Assembly (NCBI GenBank): GCA_037043455.1
Contig: JAWPHD010010220.1
Coordinates: 1-64,000, forward strand
Source of the DNA: Cyrtodaria siliqua
Taxonomy: Eukaryota > Mollusca > Bivalvia > Adapedonta > Hiatellidae
Length of the DNA stretch: 64,000 nucleotides
Direction of reading: 5' to 3'
Positions 1 through 12,222 of the stretch are shown here, piece after piece. The notes under the pieces are model-generated. The model searched no databases, was not told the origin of the DNA, and saw only the letters and a program-made list of their open reading frames with translations. Position 1 is the stretch's first letter, and every line of letters starts with the position of its first letter. The translations under genes were made by a program, and so were the position numbers.

Positions 1-114
1 AGTGAATATTTAAAATTTGATCGATTTAAATGTAACCAGGGTAAAGTAAAAATGATACTGGATATATAAATCGAGACAACCGTGTCAAACACTTCACGAT
101 TGCCATGTGTCCCT
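1..114. mobile_element. MITE family M1, right end only
   Basis: Ends in the family terminus gattgccatgtgtccct followed by TTAA (115-118). The same terminus closes the copies at 11919-12222, 19673, 37528 and 52058. The left part is cut by the window edge. Confidence 0.6.
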
Positions 115-155
115 TTAACACATGTAAAGTTATATTGGCAGGGTATAAGTGACAG

Positions 156-206
156 GGTCCAACTGCTGATCCCTCTGTCAGTGACTGGAAGGAGAAGTCT
201 CTGTGA
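156..206 (+). other. Possible 3'-terminal exon of an upstream gene
   Basis: After an acceptor-like gtgacag the frame reads GPTADPSVSDWKEKSL then TGA. The base composition looks more protein-like than its surroundings, and it follows a MITE end. The product is unrecognised and the segment may be chance. Confidence 0.15.
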
Positions 207-559
207 TGATACAAAGAAGGAAAACTTGAAAATGATTGAAGTTCTCCTTCATTTGGGCAAAACTTCCCGGAAATTTGGACCTAGCTTGAGCCCTGTATTG
301 GGACAGTGACCACAAGGGAGATGTCCTGAAGCAGATAGATTTCCATCAGAAATGCTTCCACCAGAGCTCAAACCCATGCATGCATTGTTCTGCAGCTTTA
401 AAGTGCACTTTATCTGCTTTATATTCAGAATGTGATTCCCTATATTGTAGAATGGCGTATGAGATCATACAAATTTGGGACATCAGGTCACAGTCTGATA
501 AAATTTGCCAGCATAGTTACAAAATAACTGTATTTTCTATCAAACGTATATGATTTCAG

Positions 560-890
560 TTTTGTCTTTCCTTACTGAGTGCCACATGGGTGAAGTAAGA
601 TATCAAATACCTACGACTTAGTTGTCTTTTCTGTGCCATATGGGTGAAGTAAATTCAGGAATTAATGGTTTTATTGCCTCCTTGTCCGAAAAAGTTTTGT
701 CAGTAACATGATTTGTGATGGAACTGCTGCATTGTTTTTCAATTATCAGTAATTTTGTCTTTTCTTACTTTGTTGGATGGGTGAAATAACTTCAGGAACT
801 AAAGGTTTATTGCCTCCTTTTAACATCATTATTTGTCAAGGGATTGCTGAATTGTATTTCAATTATCAGCACTTTCGTTTCTTTTAATTG
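560..890. repeat. Diverged tandem duplication, about 150 bp unit
   Basis: Two to three copies carrying atgggtgaagtaa, then ttattgcctcctt and caattatcag. No coding capacity and no known family. Bases 207-560 next to it show nothing recognisable. Confidence 0.5.
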
Positions 891-1229
891 TTTCACGCTT
901 TCTCTTGGAAAGCAGATAACGAAATGTGTGAAGTGTGAAAATAAAGTAGTTACATAACATATTGTATTGACAGTTTTAATACAAAAGTTCTTAAAAAAGT
1001 GTGTAAGGCAGGCTATTGAATATTCATAACTCTGGTTCATATTATTTTTTAATTATTCCCCTTTGAAAAAAGGTTAAACTGAAACTTAACCTTGCCTTTT
1101 ACAAGTGATTGTGGCTAATAACTTTCAAAGTATTAGGTGTGCAACAATGAAACTTTGCACTCATCTTAAACATGATTAAAATGAATACATCTTATAATGG
1201 CCCATAACTCTCTTATTCATTTTTTTTAC

Positions 1230-3030
1230 CAGTAAACAGGTTTTCCTCGGAAATCCGGGTTATTATTAACCCAGGTTATTATAAAGGCCTAACAAAAAAA
1301 TATGTGTGTTTCCGGTCACCCGACCGACCCTACTTTTTCACCGCCGACCCTAAATATTTTTAGCGAAAAAAAGAAAAATAAAAAAGAAAAAAATATTACA
1401 ATCAAACAACAAATATTTTTATTCAAATGTTAATTTTATTAGCCAGAGTAGTTAAACATCTAATCTGGATCCAAACTGTTTGCAAAGGTTATCAAGAAGT
1501 TGCCTTAGTACAAAAATGGCATAATATATGCGAACAATATATATAAAAAAATATATAAAAAAACAACATTTTCCTACCTACCTACCCTAACTTTTTGACA
1601 GGGTGAAACCAGAAACACATCTTTTTTTTAGGCCTAACCAGTTACCAGGTTTTCCTCTGAAAACTCTGTTTCCGCTCAGTAACTTTTTTTTAGGAATGAG
1701 ATATTGCCATGAAACTGGCAGGCTATGTAGCTTATATGGAAAGGAAGCTTGGGATTGCATTTGGGGTCACTGGGGTCAAGGGCAAGGTCACTGTTACTAA
1801 AAATAGAAAAATGCTTTCCGCTTAATAACTTTTGTTAGGAATGAGATATTGCGCTGAAACTTACAGGGTAGGTAGCTTATATAGAAAGGAAACGTGGGGT
1901 TGCATTTGGGGTCACTGGGGTCAAAGTCAAGGTCACTTACTAAAAATAGAAAAACGGTTTCCGCTCAATAACCTTTGTTAGGAATGAGGTATTGTGATGA
2001 AACTTGCAGGGTAGGTAGCTTATATGGAAAGGAAGCTTGGGATTGCATTTGGGGTCACTGGGATCAAGGTCAAGGTCACTGTTACTAAAAATAGAAAAAT
2101 GGTTTCCGCTCAATAACTTCTGTTAGGAATGAGGTATTGCTATTAAACTTGCAGGGTAGGCTTATATAGATTTTACATGGAAAGGAAGCTTGGGATTGCA
2201 TTTGGGGTCACTGGGTTCAAGGTCACTGTTACTAAAAATAGAAAAAGTTTTCCACTCAATAACTTTTGTTAGGAATGAAGTATTGTGATGCATTTGGGAT
2301 CACTGGGCTCAAGGTTACTGTTACTAAAAATAAAAAAAATAAAACGGTTTCTGCTCAGTAACTTTTGTTAGGAATGAGGTATGCAGGGTAGGTAGCTTAT
2401 ATGGATTTGTTTGTTTGTATGGTGTTTTACGTCATTTTCAACACAATTCAGGTTATATATGACGGTCAATTTTTTGTGGTGGAGGCAGACTAACGAATTT
2501 TCCTGGGTTGAACCAGTACTGTTCACCTCCCGCCATCCGTAAGAATCGACCCTTCCTCACTTACAAGTCAAACTCCCAGTGAGATTGGATCCCGCAGCGG
2601 TTTACAATGCAACGTCGTTCATCATTCAGCCATGGAGATGCTGTAGGTTATATGGAAAGGAAGCTTGGGATTGCATTTGGGGTCACTGGGGTCAATGTCA
2701 AGGTCACTGTTATTAAAAATGGAAAAACGGTGTCCGCTCAATAACTTTTGTTAGGAATGAGGTATTGCGATGGAACTTGCAGGGTGGGTAGCTTATATAG
2801 AAAGGAAGTTTGGGATTGCATTTGGCGTCACTGGGGTCAATGTCACTGTTACTAAAAATAGAAAAATCCGCTCAATAACTTAAGGAATGAGATATTAGAT
2901 TGAAACTTGCTTTGTAGCTTATATCAAAAGGAAGTTTGGGATTGCATTTGGTGTCACTGAGGTCAAGTTCAAGGTCACTGTTTCTAAAAATAGAAAAATG
3001 GTTTCCGCTTGGAAAACCTGGTTTTTGTGG
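1230..3030. mobile_element. Composite element E with 145-bp core array
   Basis: The ends are inverted (ccaggttttcc at 1646, ggaaaacctgg at 3010), enclosing about eight copies of a 145-bp unit between about 1660 and 3010. The unit contains taggaatgag, tgaaacttgcagggtaggta and ggggtcaaggtcaaggtcac. The array is itself interrupted by a SINE (2406-2647). No protein is encoded. Confidence 0.6.
2406..2647 (-). mobile_element. tRNA-derived SINE family S1, full copy with target duplication
   Basis: Flanked by the direct repeat TTATATGGA (2397-2405 and 2648-2656), inside the core array of element E. In the minus orientation it begins with a tRNA-like head, has a degenerate B box (cf. GGTTCGAATCC in the 5300 and 38098 copies) and ends in a (CAAA)n tail. 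The conserved middle reads on the + strand as gaaccagtactgt..cacctcccgccatccgtaa. Confidence 0.8.
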
Positions 3031-3287
3031 AATTTCCACATTTTTTGTTTGAATTATTTCCCTTTGAAAAGGGTTTAACGTGTAACTTAACCGTGCCAAC
3101 GACAGGCATGTATGACCCGATAGGTGGTTTTCTTCAATAGCTGCGCAGTTACCAATTACAACTATATTAAACTGATTCAATTTCCTGTTCATTTCTCCCC
3201 AAAGACCACTACAGCAATTAGACTAACGGTTTCCAACAGAAATGTATTAGGTTTGTCAGGAGAAACTGCTTCAGGTTTCCACTCTGT

Positions 3288-3455
3288 CTCTGGATGTTGT
3301 CTGAAGGGCAGAATTCAGGTCTCTGGATGTTGTCTGAAGGGCAGCATTCAGGTCTATGGATGTTGTCTGAAGGGCAGCATTCAGGTCTCTGGATGTTGTC
3401 TGAAGGGCAGCATTCAGGTCTCTGGATGTTGTCTGAAGGGCAGCATTCAGGTTCA
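3288..3455. repeat. 33-bp minisatellite, 5 copies
   Basis: Unit core ctggatgttgtctgaagggc. The period is a multiple of three, so it is open in several frames, but there is no coding signal. Confidence 0.85.
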
Positions 3456-3775
3456 TTCTGAGATCTGTTAGGGATGTTATAAACTGTATTTTTGGTCAGA
3501 TTTTTTTTTTTTTTCGGTTCTCAGACAAAAAAACTTATTTTTTTAAAATGATAAAAATAACTCAAAACTTTAACTTTCTAAAACACAAACAAATCGGTAA
3601 AAAAACAGTATCTGGTATCCTTATTTCATGCCGCATTTCAAACTATCATGTAATCATGTTAAAAATTTATGTAAAATCAGAAGCTCATGTTGATTTTTTT
3701 TCTTTTCTGGTCGATGTTATCTTTTATGATATAACTGAAACCATTTTATGAAACATACTTAAAAAGTTTCGGACA
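3456..3775. other. AT-rich unique DNA
   Basis: A poly-T tract at 3500-3515 and a short open frame with no similarity that I recognise. No element ends or splice-like structure seen. Confidence 0.4.
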
Positions 3776-5040
3776 TTCCCACTCAAGTTTGTAGCGACTA
3801 CTTCTTGAAAACTATAAGTGATATTGATATGGGACTTTTTCTGAAATGATCAGCATGACATGATATTGGTCCTTGTTGAAAATCATTTTGATTCGACGTT
3901 AAACATGGTTGCCAGTGGCCATCTATGTTTACATAGAGTTGCATAGTAAAAACTTGTAGCGACTACTCCTCTGAAACTACTGTATGGATTCTCATCAAAC
4001 TTCACAGGAATGTTGCTTATGATGTCTAATTGATCGTAGCAAAATTTCAGGTTGGCCGGAAATTCAAGATGGCTGCCACAGCTAAAAATATATTTTCAAA
4101 AAACAAGTTTGTATCGACTACTTCTTGAAAACTATAAGTGATATTGATATGGGACTTTTCCTAAAATGATCAGTATGACATGATGTTGGTCATTGTTGAA
4201 AATCATTTTGATTCAAAGTTAAATATGGCTGCCAGCGGACATCTTTGTTCACATAGAGTTATATAGTAAAAGCGTGTAGCAACTACTCCTCTGAAACTAC
4301 TTGACAGATTTTCATGAAACTTTACAGGAATGTTGCTCTTGATATCTAGTTGATCCTAGTAAAATTTCAGGTTGGCCGGAAATTCAAAATGGCCACCACG
4401 GCTAAAAATAGATTTTCAAAAAACAAGTTTGTAGCGACTACTTCTTGAAAACTATAAGTGGCATTGTTTTTTTGACTTTGATCAGCATGACATGATGTTG
4501 GTCCTTGCCGAAAATAATTTTGATTCGTCATTAAATGCCAGCGGCCATCTTTGTTTAGCCATCTTTGTTTATGCAGAGTTATATAATAAAAATTTGTAGC
4601 GACTACTCCTCTGAAACTGCTTGAAGGATTTTCATGAAACTTAACAGAAATGTTGCTCTTGATGTGTAGTTGATCCTAGCAAAATTTCAGGTCGGCTGGA
4701 AATTCAAAATGCCCACCATGGCTGAAAATAGATTTTTAAAAAACAAGTTTGTAGTGACTTCTTCTTGAAAAACTTTTTCTAAAATTATCAGCATGACATG
4801 AAGTTGGTCTTTGTCGAAAATCATTTTGATTCGTCATTAAACATGGCTGCCAGCGGCCATCTATGTTTACACACAAGTTATATAGTAAAAAATGTAGGGA
4901 CTATTCCTCCGAAACTACTTGACAGATTTTCAAGAAACTTCACAGGAACGCTGTTCTATCTATCAAAACCTATCCTATTATTACTTAGAATTTCTCAAAC
5001 ACTTTTGAATGACTTTTTCCAAAACTTCATATACTCATAA
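3776..5040. repeat. Core array type A, about 320-bp unit, 4 copies
   Basis: The unit contains gcgactactcctctgaaact, ttttcatgaaacttcacagg, a YY1-like caagatggctgcc, and gatattgatatgggactttt. The same unit fills element T3 (54872-56787), but here no bounding inverted repeats are visible. Not coding. Confidence 0.8.
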
Positions 5041-5299
5041 CAACTGATGACCTTATGTCCCTCTACATCACCCATTGGTGATTGCCTAATTTATTACAAC
5101 ATTGACTTGGAATAAAAAAAAGCAGAGGTATTCATCACCTTCAGTTTTATTCCTAATTTTGTTCTGTCTCTGAGAGAAGGGAAGGATTCCAAGTCTACTG
5201 TGCTCTCCTAAGGACAAACGCGGCCCCTACATGTTGAAATAAAATATTTTGTTAAATTGCAAAACAGGTGTTTTGAGTTGGTGAATACGTCCAGTATCG

Positions 5300-5402
5300 A
5301 CATTTGTCATTCCTGGGTAGAACCAGTACTGTATTCCTTCCGTCATCCATAGGAGTCAACCCCTCTTTATTTACAGTTTGAGCTCCCAGTGGGATTCGAA
5401 CC
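5300..5402 (-). mobile_element. SINE family S1, partial
   Basis: Matches the S1 middle (tgggtagaaccagtactgta) and the reverse-complement B box gggattcgaaccagc. The head and (CAAA)n tail are missing. The rest of 5041-5955 shows only a poly-purine stretch near 5520 and no recognisable gene. Confidence 0.6.
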
Positions 5403-5959
5403 AGCACATTTAAAAAGTTCAAAAGACAAAGTTGGGTATCTTCGTCTCTTCGCCATATCTCCTAAACCAGTGGGCAGATTTGGATATTATTTTGCGTAAA
5501 TTCTTATCACGATGGGGTGGGAAGGAGAGGGTGGGGAGGGGGCATTCATCAGAATTTCTGAGACGTTTTTATTATTAACTTTAGCGTCATGTTAGACGTG
5601 CCTGTAAGGCCCATGCATAGCTCTGATCAAATTATCTTTGGAGAGTATTCTGTTCTATCTATCTTTAAATTAAACATTTTGTCCTGAATTATATGGCAGA
5701 AAGTAATTTGTGCCACACATGATTTCCTGATTAAATAACTTTAAAGTCAAAATAAGTCAGAATAAGAAACTAATAAAATCACATGTTGTCTGGATGGATG
5801 TCATTAGTTCACATTCCCCCCATTATTGCTGATTTTCTGTCACCAGCAGACTGGTTTCTGGAACAATGGTATTCAATACTTGTTTTGGAATAGAAAACTA
5901 AGAAATGGTGTTTTACACTCACAAGGATATTCAAGGTGTGAGTTATATGAGAGGGTTAC

Positions 5960-7582
5960 TTCAGAGATGGAGTCAGTTTACCAGTCTATCTTTTACTTGT
6001 ATCCCAGTATATCTGATGGAGTCTGTTTACCAGTCTATCTTTAACTTGTATATATCAGTATATCGTTTGGAGTCAGTATATCTGGTGGAATCTGTTTACC
6101 AATCTATCTTTAACTTGTATATCACTATATCTGATCTGGTGGAGTCTGTTTACCAATCTATCTTTAACTTGTATATCTGATGGAGTCAGTATATCTGATG
6201 GAGTCAGTTTACCAATCTATATTTTACTTGTATCCCAGTATATCATATGGAGTCAGTTTACCACAGATGGAGTCAGTTTACCAGTCTTATCTTTTACTTG
6301 AATCCCAGTATATCTGATGGAGTCAGTTTACCAATCTATCTTTAACTTGTATATTGGTATATCTGATGGAGTCAGTATATCTGGTGGAATCAGTTTACCA
6401 ATCTATCTTTTACTTGTATCCCAGTATATCTGATGGAGTCAGTTTACCAATCTATCTTTGACTTGTATATCAGTATATCTGATGGAGCCAGTATATCTGA
6501 TGGAGTCAGTTTACCAATCTGTCTTTTACTTTTATCCCAGTATATCAGATGGAGTCAGTTTACCACCAATGGAGTCAGTTTACCAAGCTATCTTTTACTT
6601 TTATTACTTTTATCCCAGTATATCAAATGGAGTCAGTTTACCACCAATGGAGTCAGTTTACCAATCTATCTTTTACTTGTATCCCAGTATATCTGATGGA
6701 TGGAGTCAGTGACACCAATCTATTTTGTATCCCAGTATATCTGATGGAGTCAGTTTTAACTTGTATATCAGTATATCTGATGGAGTCAGTATATCTGATG
6801 GAGTCAGTTTACCAAGCTATCTTTTACTTTTATCCCAGTATATCAGATGGAGTCAGTTTACCACAGATGGAGTCAGTTTACCAGTCTATCTTTTACTTGT
6901 ATACCAGTATATCTGATGGAGTCAGTTTACCAATCTATCTTTAAAGAGGCACTACCTATATCTACGCGATTTTTAATGTAAAATATTAAAGACTCAATAT
7001 TACTGCATTTATATGTATACAAAGCTATTTTATGAGTATTCTAAGAAGAAACATGGTTCGTATTCCAGTTCTGTAAATTATTAATTATGATCAAAACAAT
7101 ATCTTGAATAAAATGCTGCCCAGCTGTTTATTCCTGCCGGAGAACTACGAGTTTTTACGATTTTCTCGGACATGCGCAATGCGATTACAAACTATTCGGC
7201 GCAGTTCCGATAACAAACAAATCGATCGGAACTCTTCGCTAATCAGACGAGGTAGTTCCGATTGTAAACGAATAAGATCGGAAAATCTCCGCAATCGACT
7301 TGTCTAAAACAATTACGAATACAATTTCAAAAATCCGATCTTTTCAATCCTGTTTTTCCCCAGCAAAACGCATATTACATTGGGTGAAATTATTGCCATT
7401 TACCTTTTTCATAGTCCTCTTTATAATTAATCTTTATAATTAAGTAAAGTTTATATCAATTGGTGGACACAAAGATATAGGTAGTGCCTCTTTAACTTGT
7501 ATATCAGTATATCTGATGGAGTCAGTTTACCAATCTATCGTTTACTTGTATCCCAGTATATCTGATGGAGTCAGTCAATCTA
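5960..7582. repeat. 49-bp minisatellite, interrupted by a MITE
   Basis: About 20 variable copies of a unit containing gatggagtcagtttaccaat and tacttgtatcccagtatat. Copies lie on both sides of the MITE at 6945-7491. Overlapping short open frames in it are repeat artefacts. Confidence 0.85.
6945..7491. mobile_element. 547-bp MITE with perfect 19-bp inverted repeats and TTAA duplication
   Basis: Ends agaggcactacctatatct and its exact reverse complement; flanked by TTAA at 6941-6944 and 7492-7495, inside the 49-bp minisatellite. TTAA duplication is typical of piggyBac-type transposition. There is no transposase, so it would be non-autonomous. Confidence 0.9.
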
Positions 7583-7964
7583 TCTTTTGCTTGCAGGGCA
7601 CTAGTCAGCTTTTAGGGGACTGGAGCCAGGGCCCTCAGGAAGGGGAATTTTGCATTGTTTTCAATATCAAAGGGGAATTTCTAAGAAACACAAATTAGTG
7701 TTGTTTTTAAGTGGTACGAAGAATTTACCATACCAAATTGCAAAATGTATGCTGTTTTCCTGTATTGGAATTAGAGTTTTTTTGTTTTTTTTAAGAGGGT
7801 AATTTTTCACAGGAAAATGGGGGGAAATATATACATTTAGTGGAGGGGAAAGGGGCCGTATAATGGCCAAATGAGTGCCCTGGCTTGTATCCCAGTATAT
7901 CTTTTACTTGTACACTAGTCTAGGTCATCTGCGACGCTTGCTTGTTTTAAAGACGAACGTCTAG

Positions 7965-8246
7965 AACCTTACTTCTAAAACATTTTTGAAGTGGCGGCCA
8001 TTTTACCGAGATTCTGTTATCGTTTCTGATTTGCTGATACAGACGCTTGTTTTTATGGTGTTTTACGTCATTTTCAACACATGTAAGGTTATATATGATG
8101 GTCGATTTCTTTTTGTGGTGGAGGCAGACCACCCACTTTTCCTCGGTAGAACCAGTACTGTACACCTCCCGCCATCTGTAAAAATCGACAATTCCTCGCT
8201 TTCAGTGATACAGACGCACTTTCTATCCAAGATATACAGAATGGAG
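7965..8246 (+). other. Candidate alternative first exon of the kinase gene, SINE-interrupted
   Basis: At 8241 ATG GAG is followed at once by a consensus donor (gtaaga). The ATG has A at -3 and G at +4. Exon A starts in phase 0 with E-V-T-KRLSLP, so a splice would read M-E-E-V-T-K-R, matching the family's S-M-E-D-L-N-K-R. Upstream are a CpG-bearing stretch and a YY1-like GGCGGCCATTTTA. The frame is also open back to 7965, so it could instead be an internal exon. A SINE (8046-8205) sits inside it. The intron would be about 21 kb. This is inference; transcript data would decide. Confidence 0.35.
8046..8205 (-). mobile_element. SINE family S1, 5'-truncated, with target duplication
   Basis: Flanked by TGATACAGACGC (8034-8045 and 8206-8217). 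It contains the tail-proximal part of S1 (atggtgttttacgtcatttt, then gaaccagtactgtacacctc). It lacks the tRNA-like head, as expected for 5' truncation during reverse transcription. It lies in the candidate first exon. Confidence 0.8.
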
Positions 8247-8249
8247 GTA

Positions 8250-8860
8250 AGACAATAAATTAATAAATAAACAAAAAGGGAACTTTATCATTATATCGAA
8301 TGATCAAAAACACTATAATAAAAAAAATCGGACATGTGCTTCCGGTTTCAAATTTGTTTCTGCACAAAGGGTCATTTACAATCAAGCGTCGAAGATGATC
8401 AGGACTACTTGAATACCAGTCTGTAATTAGCAAAGAATCTGTTTAATTCAAACAGTTTGGTTTTGTAACCTCCTTGTCTTGGAGCAGCAACATATCATGG
8501 ACTGTACAATTAAATGAGACATGAGCCGGATGTAGCTGTAGTTGTAACTCAGCCAAGGCATACAGCAGTAACGGACAAGAACATGTGGTAACACATAATA
8601 TTCTGAAATAATAATCAATCACAGTTTTTGCTATAGCCATTTTCAGAAATAGCCTATAGGACTAAGGTAATTTTCCTTTTCAAATATTTTATGCAGATAG
8701 CTATAAGAATCGTATATAATATCTATCTTTATCTAGCAAGTCTATACTGCAGCATATGTCCTAAAAATACACACCAATAGTCAAAGCAGTTGCTGGTTCC
8801 CAGAGTTATCAATATGCCTATAAATTAGGCAGAATGATCCAGGATATTTTACTTTAACTA
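8250..8860. other. Non-repetitive AT-rich DNA
   Basis: No open frame of note, no array and no element ends seen. Confidence 0.4.
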
Positions 8861-8869
8861 TTCTAGAGC

Positions 8870-9200
8870 TTTAGTTCTTGAACAATTATCCCTGAATGGT
8901 TCAAGAATGATAGTTCCAGAAATTTTGTCTCATTTAACATTCAAGAACTGTATCAGAACTGTTCTAGAACAGATGAAGAACATTTCATGAACAGTTCTTG
9001 AATAATTATCCCAGAACCGTTCAAGAACTATTCTAGAACTTCTGTTCATGAATGGTTCAAGAATGATAGTTCCAGATATTTTGTCTCATTTAGCATTCAA
9101 GAACTGTATCTGAACTGTTCTAGAACAGATGAAGAACATTTTATGAACAGTTCTTGGAACAAGTATCCCAGAACCGTTCAAGAACAGTTCATGAATGAAA
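8870..9200. repeat. GAAC-palindrome cluster 1
   Basis: Dense aagaac, gttctagaac and gaacagttc motifs in both orientations. A longer duplication places one copy at 8876-9010 and another at 9010-9190. Confidence 0.75.
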
Positions 9201-9339
9201 CTTTATTTTTAGAATGGAATATCCAGCACATATGCATATAAACAAGTTCAGATTGTTGATTGTAAATTTCTTGTAAACTATAAACACAAATAATTTTTTC
9301 TTATTTTTTCCAAAATTACCTTTACACATTTTATTTCAG

Positions 9340-9480
9340 AACCATGGTCTAATTACCATGGTTGACCATCATTAACCTGGGTTGACCATGGTCTTAACAG
9401 CTAGCAATATTGACACCATGGACAACCATGGTCATTTCTGTCCATGGTTGACCAGGGTCTTAACATCTATCAAAATTAGC
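9340..9480. repeat. CCATGG / GGTTGACC palindromic repeat
   Basis: Several copies of accatggttgaccat and its near-complement, separated by cttaacagct-like spacers. Bases 9481-9720 are plain AT-rich sequence. Confidence 0.6.
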
Positions 9481-9734
9481 TCCATGGTCAATTCAGACTG
9501 AATATTACCTTACCCCACCTACTCTTTACACCAAAAATTTGCTTATTAATCTTCTTGTTGTGCAGATTGTGTTGAATAAAAAAGACTTATTAATGTACTT
9601 CATGCATTCTTACCTTTTATGTTCCAATTCATTTTGAAATATCCAACTTTAATCTCTGTTATTCTCTTTATCAGTTTTCCAAATATAATTATAAATTTCA
9701 TTTGCACATGGTGCTGGGAACAAAGGGACAGTAC

Positions 9735-10262
9735 TCTAACCGATTTCAAGACATGTTCTTAAACTGTTCTTAATTAGTTCTTTAGCAATTTCAAGAACAA
9801 GTGAAGAACAGTTTAGGAACATCAAGGATTCTTAAAGTGTTCTTAATTAGTTCTTACATTAGTTTTATTTATTTTATACATTTATAGTTCCTGAACTGTT
9901 CTTAAATTGTTCCTGATATTGTTTAAGAACAGTATTAGAACACTTTAAGAACATGTCCATTCCTGAACGGTTCTTAAATTGTTCTTGATATTGTTTAAGA
10001 ATGATATTAGAACACTTTAAGAACATGTCCTTTTGATACAAGTTCTGGAACGGTTCTAAATTTGTTCCAGAACATTTCAAGAACAGTTTATGAACCAGTT
10101 GAGTGCGTGAAATGGTCAAGAACAGTTCTTAAAAATGTTCTAGAACATTTTAAGAACAAATGTTCTAGAACAATGATCAATGATGATCAAGAACAGATCA
10201 AGAACTGTTCTTAATGTTCTAGAGCAGTTCATGAACAGTTCTAAAAGACAAGAACAAAATTT
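9735..10262. repeat. GAAC-palindrome cluster 2
   Basis: Same motif family as 8870-9200, with repeated ttcttgatattgtttaagaa and tgttctagaaca. Strong local self-complementarity. Short minus-strand open frames here are artefacts. Confidence 0.75.
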
Positions 10263-10264
10263 CG

Positions 10265-11285
10265 CCGGGGCAGTGTCCTATCGAGACTTGACTGTTCCAT
10301 CCAGTGTTCCCTGTTCTATCTGGACTTGACTGTTCCATCCTGCATTCTCTGTCCTATCTGGACTTGACTGTTCCATCTAGCATTATCTGTTCTCTGTGTG
10401 GATTTGACTGTTCCATCCAGCATTCTCTGTTTTATCTGGACTTGACTGTTCCATCCTGCATTCTCTGTCCTATCTGGACTTGACTGTTCCATCCAGCATT
10501 CTCTATTTTATCTGGATTTGACTGTTCCATCCAGCATTCTCTGTTCTATCTGGATTGACTGTTCCATCCAGCATTATCTTTCTATCTGGGCTTGACTGTT
10601 CCTTCCAGCATTCTCTGTTCTAGGTGGACTTGACTGTTCCTTCCAGCATTCTCTGATCTATCTGGATTGACTGTTCCATCCAGCATTATCTTTCTATCTG
10701 GGCTTGACTGTTCCTTCCAGCATTCTCTGTTCTAGGTGGACTTGACTGTTCCATCCAGTATGCTCTGTTCTATCTGGACTTGACTGTTCCATTCACTGTT
10801 CTCTGTTCTATCTTGACTTGACTGTTCCTTCCAGCATTCTCTGTCCTAGGTGGACTTGACTATTCCATCCAGTATGCTCTGTTCTATCTGGACTTGACTG
10901 TTCCATCCAGCATTCTCTGTTCTATCTGGACTTGACTGTTCCATCCAGCATTCTCTGTTTTAGCTGGACTTGACTGTTCCATCCAGCATTCTCTGTTCTA
11001 TCTGGACTTGACTGTTCCATCCAGCATTCTCTGTTTTATCTGGACTTGACTGTTCCATCCAGCATTCTCTGTTCTATCTGGACTTGACTGTTCCATCCAG
11101 CATTCTATGTTCTTTCTGGACTTGACTGTTCCATCCAGCATTCTCTGTTTTATCCGGACTTGACTGTTCCATCCAGCATTCTCTGTTCTATCTTTACTTG
11201 ACTGTTCCATCCAACATTCTTTGTTCTATCGGGACTTGACTGTTCCATCCAGCATTCTATGTTGTATCCATCGACTGTTCTTTGT
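10265..11285. repeat. 38-bp minisatellite, about 27 copies
   Basis: Unit core ggacttgactgttccatcca with gcattctctgttctatct. Copies differ by scattered substitutions and short indels. Confidence 0.9.
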
Positions 11286-11289
11286 CCTA

Positions 11290-11910
11290 ATGTTATCGCG
11301 ATCATCATGATAGTTATGAAGATATGTTACATGAGCACATCAGTATCTAAAAAAAAAGGAAGCTTTTTTCACTGGTTACATTTCATGATTACCAACATTG
11401 AATATTGAAAATGAATTTGGGATATACTAACATAGATAATACATTTTCTTAATGTCTGGTTGGGTCACTAATGAGTCTCTTGACAATTTATAATCGGCAC
11501 TATCAGACATTAGTGTAGAGAGCTCTGTGGGTATTACCAATTTGATCACAGGAAAGAGAGATAGATGTAGCTGTGTCATTGCTGATGTTGAAAAAAAGAG
11601 AGTTAAGCATTCTCAAAACAATGTTACTTTGTAACTACACAAATACCAGCCCAGACATCCTTCCATGTTACTATATAATGTATATATAAGGTGCAGGGCA
11701 CGGAAATTCCACTCTTCCGCTTGCCATGACGAGTGCTGTTTGATGCAGGACCAGCAGAAATTCAGACAAATTCTTAATAACAATTTACCAATTTGACCAT
11801 TTAAATATTATGCAGCACGAGTAACTGAGAGAATTTTTTTCCTGACCTAGAAGGTGCAACCTCTATATAAACATTATCAAAAATTGTCATAATCCAAACT
11901 CTGTGGTGCC
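11290..11910. other. Unique DNA without recognised content
   Basis: No array, element ends, splice-like exon or long frame seen. Confidence 0.35.
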
Positions 11911-11918
11911 CAGCTTAA

Positions 11919-12222
11919 AGCGACATCCAGCTGTCTATATTTTTATTAAACCTTGCAGCGTCCATTATTTTTTCTGCACAACTTGCATTTTTGCAATCAT
12001 TGATATATTGATTAGAATGGTTCAAATCAAATTGTTTTTGCATATGACTAATTATTGATTAGATTACACCAATACAATATTCCAACCTATTGTAGAATAA
12101 TGAACCTTTCTTATTTATTTAATTATATGCAAGCATGTTTAAAGAAAAATGATACTTGATTAATCAATCTAGCGTAGATGCTACTTTTAGTGGTTAATAA
12201 ATCAAGATTGCCATGCGTCCCT
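11919..12222. mobile_element. MITE family M1, diverged full-length copy
   Basis: Bounded by TTAA (11915-11918 and 12223-12226). The right end attgccatgcgtccct is the family terminus; the left end agcgacatccagctgtc is a diverged match to agggacacacggcaatc. Length (304 bp) agrees with the copy at 37240-37528 (289 bp). Confidence 0.55.

Larger units (their letters stand above)
1020..3130. repeat. Repeat family I copy split by a composite element
   Basis: The flanks 1020-1225 and 3040-3125 are parts of one module that contains gaattattcccctttgaaaa, ggttaaactgaaacttaacc and ttgtggctaataac. The same module occurs twice at 21300-21840 uninterrupted. Everything between 1225 and 3040 therefore appears to be a later insertion. 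Confidence 0.55.

Noticed and set aside
7986..8258. 90-codon protein gene
   Set aside because: Much of the frame is SINE sequence; only the pre-insertion exon hypothesis is kept.
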